Assembly: GCA_947561395.2 (NCBI GenBank)
Contig: OX387193.1
Span: 16,120,001 to 16,184,000, forward strand
Direction: 5' to 3'
Length of the DNA: 64,000 nt
DNA from: Buxus sempervirens
Lineage: Eukaryota > Streptophyta > Magnoliopsida > Buxales > Buxaceae
In this document: positions 36,761 to 50,444 of the stretch, piece after piece
How positions within the stretch are numbered: the stretch's first letter is position 1
Layout: the number at the start of each line of letters is the position of its first letter
The notes under the pieces: generated by a model
The model's database searches: none
Seen by the model: only the letters and a program-made list of their open reading frames with translations
What the model was told of the DNA's origin: nothing
Translations under genes and position numbers: made by a program

Positions 36761-37810
36761 AATGTGCAGAGCAGGAGGACCAGCAAAGAGATGCACCTCT
36801 CAGCGTCCCTACACCTTTCCATTTCGGAGATCCCGAAGGATCTGACCTTCAAGATAAAGCACAAAAAGAGGGATTCGAAGAAAAGCTTCGGATCCAGGCA
36901 CAACACTAACAGTGATATAGGAATGGAGCAATCTTCTACCAGGGAAACCCCTCAACCCACTCAAAAGAAAATGAAACTTGAGTCTGTTTCTCCCTCCTTG
37001 TATCCTTCCTCTAAGTCTCTGTTGGAGACTCTGCGGTATGAGAATTTTCTTTTGGAATTGTAATGGAATTGGTCAACCCATGACACAAATGCATTTAAAG
37101 GACCAAATTTTGTTACATAAGCCTGACATTGTCCTCATTTCTAAAACCTTTGCCCACTAGGAAAATGCCAATAGGGTAGTAAAAAACCTTCGTTTTAAGA
37201 ACTTCTTTATTTTGCCTGCGCTTAATCGAAAGGAAGGTTTCATTTTGCTTTGGAATGAAAAAATTGATCTCATAATTTTTTCTTCTAATGAGTGGTCTAT
37301 TCTGGTTCAGGTTTCCTCGTGGGGCCAAACTTGGTTGATGTTTTTGGTCCACGCCAGTTCGAAAGCTGATACTCAATTGCAACACTAGAACTACATCTCC
37401 GAGTCATCTAGAACCTTCTCCGGTCCTTGGTTCCTGTTTGGGGACTTTAACGCCATGAGAACCAATGCTGAAAAACGAGGTGGCCTACCTCTAAACAACC
37501 GCCAGACAGCAAATTTCCAAGATATGATCAGCAATTGCAACCTAAGCGAAATCCTGATGAAGGGTCCACAATTCACTTGGTGTAATGGGCAATAGGGTCT
37601 CTGCAGAATTTCTGAAAAGCTGGATAGAGCCTTCGCATCCACTGATGCATTTAAGTTCTTCCCCCATCCTACTGTTTTTTCTCAACCCATCCTCACCTCG
37701 GATCATTGTCCCCTCCTTCTTGTTTACTATTCCAAAACAAATTTCGAGCTCATCCGTTCCGATTCGAAGCATTCTGGGTTAAAGAACACTCCTGCCATGA
37801 TCTCATCTAA
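36761..37810 (+). pseudogene. LINE ORF1 end and ORF2 endonuclease
   Basis: 36761-37063 continues ORF1 in a lysine/serine-rich tail. ORF2 starts at 37038 in another frame with MRIFFWNCNGIGQP, the first motif of the apurinic-type endonuclease. In-frame pieces after stops give LFGDFNAM (about 37438) and ILTSDHCPLLL (about 37695), the GDFN and SDH catalytic motifs. The sequence ends near 37810, before any reverse transcriptase, where the Helitron begins, so the LINE is 3'-truncated or displaced. Stops at 37158 and elsewhere make it non-functional. Confidence 0.85.
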
Positions 37811-37959
37811 TCCTCTTAGAATCAAAACTATGCCAATGGCCTGACATGGCAACTTCATTTGAAGTTCTCCAGCCTAGCTAGGCTCGAGTTTTTAAGATGA
37901 AATTAAAACAACTGTTGCATGATATTAAAGAAACAAAAATATTTGGAAAAGTGATAGCA

Positions 37960-40735
37960 GGTAAATATTTCCCAACATAAATCATTACTGTCATATCAAA
38001 TACAAATTACTTCATTTAAATCTAAGTAGCAAACAAAATTCTCTTGCAGATCTTTATGTTATTGAATTTCAAAAGCGTGGGCTACCCCATGTTCACATGT
38101 TGTTTACTCTATCAACTGATGATAAGCCTACCTCTATTGAAGACATTGACACAATAGTCAATGCGAAACTTCCTGATATAAACATCAATCCATTAGCATA
38201 TGAAACAACTGTCAAGTGTATGATACATGGACCTTGCGGTGAAATAAATCCTTTTGCGCCATGTATGATTGATAGAAAATGCTCAAAAGGATATCCAAAA
38301 CAATTTTTTAATGAAACAACAATCGCAGCTAATGGATTGCCTATTTATCGGCGTCGGAATAATGACAGAACAGTCATTATCAATGGTATTCAATTAGATA
38401 ATCGCTGGGTCATACCTCACAACATTGGATTGTTGACACGTTACGACAGTCACATAAATGTCAAAATTGTTGGAAGCCCAACAATGACAAAGTACTTATT
38501 TAGGTATATCCACAAAGGTCCTGACAGAGCAACTGTTGTAATTGAAAATAATGATGTCACACAAAATATCACAAAAGGACAACAATCTGCTCACATAGAT
38601 GAAATCAAACAATATTTAGATTGCCGTTATATATCAGCCTCAAAAGCATGTAGGTGAATTTTTGAATTTGATTTACATCAGCGACATCCAGTTGTTGAAA
38701 GGCTAGAATATCATTTGGAAAATCATTAGGTCGTCATCTTTAGTGATACCGATGATATCCATCATGTCGTCTCAAGACCAAACATTGAAAAAACAATGTT
38801 AACTTAATGGTTTCAGGCAAATAGAGTATTTCCGGATGCTCAAAACTTGACATATGTCGAATTTCCAAGATTTTGGGTTTGGAACAACGAAAGTAAAGAA
38901 TGGATAAGACGACAATCTCATGATATGATAGGAAGAATATATTTTGCTCATACTACATCCGGTGAACAATATTATCTGTGCATGCTGCTACACATTGTTC
39001 ATGGACGCACTTCCTATAACGATATACGAACAATTAATGGAATTGAATATCCGACCTTCAAAGCTGCATGCATTGCACTTGGGCTTCTCAGTGATGATAA
39101 TGAATGGAATGAAGCTCTTTTTGAAGCTAACACATGGGCATCTTCATATCAACTTCGTCATATGTTTGCATCGATGCTCATGTTTTGTAAAATCTCTAAT
39201 CCACATGAATTATGGAATACTCATTGGGAAAAATTTATAGATAATTTCCTTTTACAAGCAAGGCAACAAGCATGTAACCCATTGTTAGACTTGTCATCTA
39301 ATGAGTTACAAAATATTGCTTTGCATGAAATTGAAAAAAATGTTAAATCAGAATGGAACATCACTGAAAGAATTTGCTGGTATGTCGTTGCCTATATTTG
39401 AAGCTGATGACCTACTTGAAAATAGGCTTATTCTTGAAGAATTAAATTATGATGTGGTACTATTGAAAGATCAATTTGACCAAATGCATCAACAATTGAA
39501 TCCTGAGCAAAAATTGGTTTTTAACACCATTTTGAATGCATGTACAAACATGTCAGGCGGGTTATATTTCCTGTATGGCAGTGGTGGAACAGGAAAAACA
39601 TTTTTATGGAAGACAATCATTGCTAAACTATGAAGCAAAAGAAAAATTGTACTTGTTGTTGCATCTTCTGGAATTGCTTCACTATTATTACCTGGTGGAA
39701 GAACAGCACATTCTCGTTTCAGAATTCCACTACAATTACATGAAGCATCAACTTGTGCAATCAGTCAACAAACACATTTGGCTGAGCTGATACGAAAAGC
39801 ACATTTAATAATTTGGGACAAAGCACCAATGATGCATCGCCATGCTTTTGAAGATGTAGATCAGACACTTAAGGACTTGATGAAAGTAACAAACCCAAAT
39901 GCAATAAATCTACCTTTTGGTGGGAAGCCAGTCCTTCTTGGAGGAGATTTTAGACAAATCTTACCAGTAATTCAAAGAGGAGGAAGATAAGAAATCGTTT
40001 CTTCTCTTCAATCCAAAGATCAAATATTTGGAAAGAATGCCAATTGTTCCATCTAAATATCAACATGCGTCTATCTTCCACTAATCTTTCTAATGAAAGA
40101 TGCTTAGAAATTGAAAGTTTCAAATTTTGGATACTTGACATTGGAAACGGATCTATGTTCGACCATTCTTTATCAACAAATGGAGAATCTGATTGGATTA
40201 AAATTCCAGATGACTTCCTAATCAGAGACCAAATAGCGAGTGTAGACTCATTGATTGGTCATGTGTATCCTGCCTTGCAGGAAAGATACCATGAATCCTC
40301 ATACTTGCAAGAACGTGCAATCTTGGCACCGAAAAACGAAGACATTGATGCTATAAATGATAAAATTCTTTCAATCCTCCCTGGAAATATTATAAGTTAT
40401 TTCAGTGCTGACAGCAGCAGCCCCACTAAAGGTAATACAAGTCCAGAAGATGACATGTATCCCATAGAGTATCTAAATTCTTTAAATCTCAGCGGTGTGC
40501 CGAAACATGCATCATCTGCAATTAAAAATTGGTGCTCCTATCATCTTATTGCAGAATCTAAATCCTTCAATAGGCCTCTGTAATGGTACACAGCTCATTG
40601 TTCAGAAGCTCCAAAGAAGAGTTATTGAAGCAAAACAAATAACAGGGGCCAACATAGGCGAAACAGTCTTAATCCCAAGGATTGTAACATCTCCATCAGG
40701 TTTACATTTGCCCTTCATCTTCATAGTTTAACTTG
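37960..40735 (+). pseudogene. Helitron Rep-helicase relic
   Basis: Pieces of one rolling-circle transposase appear in order. The HUH nuclease motif is KRGLPHVHMLF (38073-38105). Next comes CMIHGPCG..CMIDRKCSKGYPK, then the tyrosine motif KYLFRYIHKGPDRA (38490-38531), further Rep text to 39400, and a PIF1-like helicase. The helicase has Walker A YGSGGTGKTFLWK (39573-39611), LIIWDKAPM (39807-39833), [10 protein letters not shown] (39940-39969) and the C-terminal LCNGTQLIVQKL (40578-40613). In Walker B the usual DE is DK. Frame changes and stops (38654, 39398, 39988 and others) break it, and it stops before the last helicase motifs. Helitron termini (TC..CTRR hairpin) are not recognised. Confidence 0.88.
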
Positions 40736-40772
40736 ACCCATTTACAATCCATGTTCAAACTGAACTTCCATT

Positions 40773-41251
40773 TAGGGCTGTCAATGGGTTGGATCTTGAT
40801 CCAATTACCATTTGAATCCGATTTAATCAAATCTTTATCCGAATATCAAATATAGATCCATAGATTAGATCCATTTAATAATTGGATTTGAATTCAGAAC
40901 TTACTATATTCGTCCGATAAAAATCGGAATCGGATTAAATTTAAGGCACAATTGAAATTTTTTAAATTTTATAAAGGTGTTTAAGTAAATAGGCTAACAT
41001 ACTATATGTGAAAGTAGTAAGTTAAAAAAAAAGGCTAATTTAATCGTATTTTTAACCGGATTCGAATATTTTATCGGATTCGAATGTTAATCAGATTTCA
41101 GATATGGATACGGATCTATAACCATATTCAGATTCGGATTCAATAAAAAATATAAAGAATCCGTCGGATATTTAATGGATTCGAATATCCTACAATTTAA
41201 TCGGATTCGGATCTTAGTGGATTCGGTTCTAATCCGTCGGTTTACAGCCTA
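40773..41251. mobile_element. Non-autonomous hAT-like element (decayed)
   Basis: The ends are TAGGGCTGTCAATGGGTTGG and, inverted, TAGGCTGTAAACCGACGGAT. The inside is packed with GGATTCGGAT/ATCCGAT words typical of hAT subterminal repeats. It has no coding capacity. I find no matching 8-bp duplication (CTTCCATT versus GAAGTGGC), so it may be rearranged or share a joint with the Helitron relic to its left. Confidence 0.55.
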
Positions 41252-41264
41252 GAAGTGGCATTGC

Positions 41265-44200
41265 TAGGCATGAGCAACGGGCGGCACGGCCCGGCACGCC
41301 ACGGGCCTAGGGCCCTGGGGGCACGACCCGTTTGGGCACGGCCCGCCAGGGCACGCGGCACGCGGGCCCGCGTGCCAGCCCGGGCCCGCGCTGCGCGCGG
41401 GCCCGCTTGGCACGCCCCAACGGCAGGCACGCGCGCCTGCCATTGGGCACGCAGGCCGGCCCGCCCGGCGGCCCGCCAGAGAGCTAGCCGTTGGCTAGCT
41501 CTCTTTTCCCTCCATACAAGTGGCTTTTAGCCAATTTTATGCCTATTTTACCCCCCCAACAGCCATATAACAACTATATTGGGGGGATATAGTTGTAATT
41601 GATGATAAAAAGACCTTTTCTACCCTTCCAACTGCAAAATAACAGTCATATTGAAGGGTAGAGGTAGTAAAAAGCCACTTTTAATTTTCTATAAATAGCC
41701 ACTCCCTTTCCCACTCCAAACCACACCACTTCTACAATCTCCTACTCTCTTCTAATTGATTATCAAATAGTTCTTTGCTCTAATTGTTGTAATTGGAAAT
41801 TGGTGATACTCGATCTCTTCTAATTGTTCAAGCATCAAAAGTGGGAAATTGGACTCTGGAGGTTGAAGGCTTCAATTGCAAAGTTCAAGATTCATTCTAA
41901 AGAGGTATTCTTCTATTTAATTTTCTGATTTTAAAATTAGTATAAATATTATTATTATAAGTAAGTCTCTCCTTCTACCTTTCTTATAAATTAATATCAC
42001 CAAATAGTTATTATAATATTATTTATTAAGAATTTTTTTTTTCAAAAAATTTGATAATGGACCCTAGGTATCCTATGTTTTTTGACACTGAAGAAAGGGA
42101 ATATCTTAGACCCCTTTCTGACCCAGTATTTTCTGATGATATAACCCAACCCCAATATAATGACCCTCCCATCCAAGGTCTTGAAACAGAATTACCTTCA
42201 CAGGATATGGGATCGTCTTCCCTACCACCTAGGAGCACTAAGAGGAGTAGAACCTCTAGTGTTTGGCTTAATTTTACAATTGAAAGTGTAGGGAGTGAAG
42301 AGAAGGCAGTGTGTAACCATTGCAAAAACCAGTTTAGTTGTAAAGGCAAAGGTGGTACAGGCCACTTGAACCGGCATTTGCATAAATGCCTTCCAAAACA
42401 TGGCCAAATTGACCCTAGGCAAACCCAAATTTCTACTAGTAGTGTTGCTATAAGTAATTTTATTTTTAATCAAGAAGAAACTAGGCTTGAAATAGTAAAG
42501 TGGGTAATTCAAGAAGAATTGCCCTTTAGATTAATAGATTCTAAAAGATTTCACCGTTTACTAACTAAATATTTAGCACCACAATTTAAACCTTTTTCAC
42601 GCCACACTTTAAGAAAGGATGCCATAAAATTATATGGAAAAATGAAAACTGCATTAATAGAAACTTTGTCAAACAGTACTTTTAAAATAGCTTTAACTTC
42701 AGATATTTGGACAAGTAGACAACAAATAAGTTATTTAGCTATAACCGCACATTATATTGATGAAAATTGGAATATGGAAAAAAGAATAATAACTTTTGAA
42801 CCACTAGATGCTAGCCATACTGGAATAAATATATCAAATGCTATAAGTAGAAATCTAAGAAATTATAAAATACACAATAAAATAATGGCTCTAGCACTTG
42901 ATAATGCAAGTGCTAATAATGTTGCAGTAGGAATATTAAGACAACAATTAAACTTAAATATAGATGGAAGTTTATTTCATGTTAGGTGTGCTTGTCATAT
43001 TCTTAATTTAGTTGTGCAAGATGGATTAAAAATTGTTCAACATCATTTAATAAATATTAGAGATGCAGTAAGATTTATAAAACAATCTAGCACAACCGCT
43101 AGAGAATTTAAATATTATTGTGAAACTTTAGGAAAACAATATAAAAAAATTACCCTAGATGTTGAACATAGGTGGAATTCAACATATATAATGCTAGAAG
43201 CTGCATTAGGATTAAAACAAGAAATTACAATATTTTATAAAAGTAAAATGCCTGAAAGTGACTTAGAGGATCTTGATTGGCAAATAGCCGAAATTTTAAG
43301 AGATTTTTTAAAAGTTTTTTATGATGCAACAAGATATTTATCAGTAGTTTATTACCCAACATCTTCAAGTATTATAACTTGTTTATATCAAATAAGTATT
43401 TGTTTTAAACAATATAGAGATGTACCCATTGCTAAGGAAATTATCCCTGCAATGGAAATTAAAATTTTAAAATATTGGCAAGAGATGCCTAATTTATATT
43501 GTTTAGCTACTACAATGGACCCTAGGATTAAATTAGGAGTTGAAGACTTAATAGATGGAATAAATGAAAATATGAATTCTACTTTTCAAATAGATATACG
43601 TAAAATAAGAAATCTATTAGAAAGACTTTTTTGTGAATACGATACTAGTAGTAGCATACAAAGTCATACGCGAACCCAACAAACACTACCAAATAATTCC
43701 CCTTGGAATTTTTTAAGTGGGAGAAGAAAGGGAAAACAACCAGCTTCTAGTAGTGGGGGATCATCTGAATTAATGATTTTTTTAGAAAGCCCCCCAATGA
43801 GTTTTAATACTATAGAAGAGCATAATGCTTTTAACATTTTGACATGGTGGAAGCAAAATCAGGTTAATTATCCTGTGCTTTCCGCCATGGCACGTGATCT
43901 ACTAACGGTTCCGGTGTCCACAATTGCATCGGAATCAGCTTTTAGTGCAGGTGGACGAACCGTGAATGATTACAGGAGCAGATTAACGCCGGAGATGGTG
44001 CAAGCATGTGTTAGTCTTACAGATTGGTTAAAGGCAGAACTGAGAGAACAAGAATATGAAGATGATCAACTTGCTGGAGACTTTGATGATTTGAATATTG
44101 ATTTTAGTCAACTAGAGTAGTCTAAGTTTTGTTATAATTTTTGTAATCAAAGTATAGGAATTGTACTTTCTCTTTTTTTTTTGTTTCTTTTAAACTGCAA

Positions 44201-44585
44201 ATGATAGATAGATGAGTGGGTGCCAACCTAGTTGGGATGTGCTTATACTATAGTGATGCAGTATTATTTGTTCAAGTAATTATGTAATTTTTGCAAAGTT
44301 GTAAGTGTACTTATGCTAATTAATGAATTTATATTTTTTTGAGCAAAATTTATCTCAATATGTGTAAAACAATTTTGTGAATAATAAAAGTATTTTACAG
44401 AAATTTTTTGGGATTTTTTGGGATTTTTTTGGGATTTTAAAAAAAAAACGTGCCGTGCCGGGCTTGGGTATTAGCCAAACGGGCCTGGCGTGAGGCCCGC
44501 AGCACGGCAGGCCCGCGGCACGGCCGGCCCGCGGCCCGCCCGAGCACGCCTCAGGCGTGCCGGGCCGGCCCGCCGCCCATCCCTA
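41265..44585 (+). mobile_element. Complete hAT (Ac-like) transposon
   Basis: The ends are TAGGCATGAGCAACGGGCGG and, on the other strand, TAGGGATGGGCGGCGGGCCG: imperfect inverted repeats with GC-rich subterminal GGCACGGCCCGGCACG words at both ends. GGCATTGC is duplicated exactly at 41257-41264 and 44586-44593, the 8-bp target size of hAT elements. Length 3321 bp. It carries one long uninterrupted transposase gene, so it could be autonomous. It inserted in the upstream region of RPL37A, and the right end is about 130 bp from that start codon. Confidence 0.93.
42051..44120 (+). CDS. hAT transposase, intact
   Basis: 689 codons with no break. An N-terminal acidic segment is followed by a BED-type zinc finger around residues 70-113 (VCNHC with C88 and C91, then GHLNRHLHKC with H105 and H109/C113). 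A hAT RNase-H-like core contains TSDIWTS (D218) and LALDNASANN (D284), the first two likely catalytic acids. The CHILNLVVQDGL block and a plant DUF4413-like middle follow. Near the C-terminus come SESAFSAGGRTVNDYRSRL and the dimerisation helix VSLTDWLK. This order is that of Ac/ZBED-RICESLEEPER proteins. As the ORF lies inside a perfect 8-bp duplication, it is most likely an active or recently active transposase rather than a domesticated gene. The start is the first ATG of the frame, and MIMD leaves two possible starts. Confidence 0.93.
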   Translation: MIMDPRYPMFFDTEEREYLRPLSDPVFSDDITQPQYNDPPIQGLETELPSQDMGSSSLPPRSTKRSRTSSVWLNFTIESVGSEEKAVCNHCKNQFSCKGKGGTGHLNRHLHKCLPKHGQIDPRQTQISTSSVAISNFIFNQEETRLEIVKWVIQEELPFRLIDSKRFHRLLTKYLAPQFKPFSRHTLRKDAIKLYGKMKTALIETLSNSTFKIALTSDIWTSRQQISYLAITAHYIDENWNMEKRIITFEPLDASHTGINISNAISRNLRNYKIHNKIMALALDNASANNVAVGILRQQLNLNIDGSLFHVRCACHILNLVVQDGLKIVQHHLINIRDAVRFIKQSSTTAREFKYYCETLGKQYKKITLDVEHRWNSTYIMLEAALGLKQEITIFYKSKMPESDLEDLDWQIAEILRDFLKVFYDATRYLSVVYYPTSSSIITCLYQISICFKQYRDVPIAKEIIPAMEIKILKYWQEMPNLYCLATTMDPRIKLGVEDLIDGINENMNSTFQIDIRKIRNLLERLFCEYDTSSSIQSHTRTQQTLPNNSPWNFLSGRRKGKQPASSSGGSSELMIFLESPPMSFNTIEEHNAFNILTWWKQNQVNYPVLSAMARDLLTVPVSTIASESAFSAGGRTVNDYRSRLTPEMVQACVSLTDWLKAELREQEYEDDQLAGDFDDLNIDFSQLE

Positions 44586-44593
44586 GGCATTGC

Positions 44594-44714
44594 TGTCTCT
44601 TCAAGGGCCCGTTAACTGAAAAACCGAAAGGACGACGATCTAGGGTTTTGTTTAATCTTCTTGTTCTTCGTCCAGCCTCTTCTCGGTGGCGAAAGAAACC
44701 TCACGCGAATTAAA
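44594..44714 (+). promoter_or_regulatory. RPL37A promoter-proximal region and 5' UTR
   Basis: The region contains GGGCCC (44604-44609), close to the site II (TGGGCC) element, and TAGGGTTTT (44641-44649), a telo-box. Both are typical of plant ribosomal protein promoters. A pyrimidine-rich TTCTTGTTCTTCGTCC stretch follows before the ATG, like many translation-machinery transcripts. The hAT element ends immediately upstream, so any more distal promoter elements now lie 3.3 kb further away. Confidence 0.6.
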
Positions 44715-48043
<3,329 letters not shown>

Positions 48044-50444
48044 GACAAGACACTGTATGCATATGCTCTGCTGTTTCTGATGAGTGGGTAGTGGTGTTGG
48101 GCTGAGGGTGGGGATGAGAGCTCTTCAAAACCATTTTTAATCTATTTGGTTCTACAGTTGAGTTGAGTTAATTTAAAAAATTTTTAAAGGTACCTTTTCA
48201 GCAACCAAATTCTATTTCATAGTATTTTTCTTGAAGAGTTTTTTTTAACCTTTGATATGGTAAGAGAGTGCCTTTGAATTCACGAATACCTGATCAAAGT
48301 ATTACATGGAACCAATGAGATTTTCTTGAGTAGCAGTGAGTTATTGAATCATAGGATGTTTATTAGTTATTTTTTCTTAAGATACTGAACATACCAATAA
48401 CATGTCAATGGGGTAGTCAATTAAGTTATTTACTGCCAATGAGATATTTAAAGGGTATTCAATACTTTTTTTTTTTGCGCATATAAATATGAACTTTTAT
48501 TTTCGCTTTATTGTATTAACCAAAAATTTGAGTTGCTCTTCCCTTAGTTACTTAAATCTGTCTAAAACCCATGATGCTCTTGCTTTCAATACGCGAATTT
48601 ATGCCCTTTATCCAAATTCCTTTAAATTTGTGAATTACAACTTGTAAGAACGCGCTCTCAAAATCTAAATAACGATTTAGCTAATCTAAATCATTATTTG
48701 ACTTAATTATCCCTATTTTAACTCTAAAATTATGGAGCTTATAGATATTTAATAATTTAATATCAATTAATTGATAATAGAAATCTAATCAAAGAAAAAT
48801 TAGAAATGTCTTGGTAAAGGTTATAAGAGAAAATAAAGGCTTCTCTTATTTTCTCTTATTAATTTAATATTTATCCTTTCTCAACCCTTATCTTTGCATG
48901 CAACTAATCTTACAACGAGCCACATGAACCTTTGCCTTCATTGCCTTTATTTTTCACCTTATTTAATTTATTTACTTGTTTTTACTTTACCATCAACCTA
49001 ACAATAACCACATTAGACTTACATTAACTCTTCATGATTTTGAAGAGTATAAAAATTATTATAATATGGTAAGCTTAGCATGTAGAAAATCTTGTGATGT
49101 GCCATGAAAACGTTCGAGCTATATATGCATGTGTGTGTAAGCTCTAAAGTTGTTATTGACCATAGGCGATTTTTAAAATTGACGCTCTCACACTCTCGCT
49201 CTCGCTCTACACTCTGGTAACTTAGGCTCTTCCCCTTAAAAAAAGCCAAGAGAGAAAAAAAATGAAAAAGGGTGCTTTTCTCTTTTCTGTTTTTTTTTCT
49301 TCTTTTCTTTTCCCTTTTCTCTCTCTTTTTTTTATTTTTTATTTCTTTTTATTTTTCAATGAAGGTGGTTTACCTCACCTTAAAACGAAAGAAAAAGGGG
49401 AAAAAAAAAAGGAAATGAAGATGGTTTGCCATCAAAGAAGAGCTCTAACATTAAAATGAACGTTTTTGTTTTTTAAATCACTATGGGGCTGCACACGCTA
49501 CGCGCGTAGAAAACATGACCTTTTTAAATAAACAGCCCAAGGTAGTTAGTTTAAAATAGTGGGGGATTGTTTTGTTTGGGGAAGACAATGTTTGGAAAAA
49601 AAAAAGGGGGCCAGAATCTTGAGGGAATATTCCCCCCTCTTCTCTTTAATAATGGTATAGATATAGATGTTAACATGGCTATTGCGCAGATAGATCTCTC
49701 GGCATAAAGAACCCCAACCGCCAGCCATGTGGCTAGTTTTAAATGTGTCATTGCCCACCACTTGAACGATCTTTCATGTTCAAAGCCACTTTGATTGGAG
49801 ACTTTTGGACTGTTTTTTAATTGAAAATAAACCATTAATTTGTTACTTATGACAATTTTCAGAATTCAGATCAAGGCTCGGAGAGGAGTTTTGATTTACG
49901 TTAGGCACTTACAAGGTGGGGGCTGTACCAAAATCCATCTTGTTAGCGACCCTAATTTACAAAGCACAAATCTTATGAAGAATCACAAAATATTTGATCT
50001 CTAGTAAAAGCCAGTAGTTGTACAACAAGAGGTATCTGGGCTGAGGTTTCACCTGTGCACCAGAACTTAAAACTAGCAACCTCTTTACAGAAAGGAATCA
50101 AAGAGCAAAACATTACAACCCTTCCATTTAAACTCATCCTGTGTACATATGCACATTGAAACAAAAAGGGGCACCCAGCCTGCTCCTCTAACAGCCATTT
50201 TTCTCTCCAATTGCTGAAATTGATTCCAAGCAGGTGCCTCAAGATTGCATTCGCTTGTCAAAAATGAAAAACCAAAACCCAAAAACAGAAAGCAACAATA
50301 CAGAACATATTGGGTGGGTTGGGACAAATGAAGGGACATTCCGTTTGGGAGTGTCCGTCCATCCTCCCTTCCCTTTCAGTAAACATGTTAGAAATACCTA
50401 GCCTTCTTGTAATGGGGATGCAGAGGATTATGGTGGTGCTGTGG
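48044..50444. other. Intergenic region between RPL37A and the MORN gene
   Basis: The first 200 bases or so should be the RPL37A 3' UTR. 49280-49360 is a T/C-rich tract. No RNA gene, transposon protein or conserved ORF is evident. The two genes converge here (RPL37A +, MORN -), so both 3' UTRs lie in this interval. Confidence 0.5.

Noticed and set aside
40773..41264. 40773-41251 and the hAT at 41265 as one element
   Set aside because: The 41265 element has its own exact 8-bp duplication starting at 41257, so the left segment is separate.
41242..41530. Arg/Ala/Pro-rich open frames on both strands
   Set aside because: They are produced by the GC-rich subterminal repeats of the hAT transposon.
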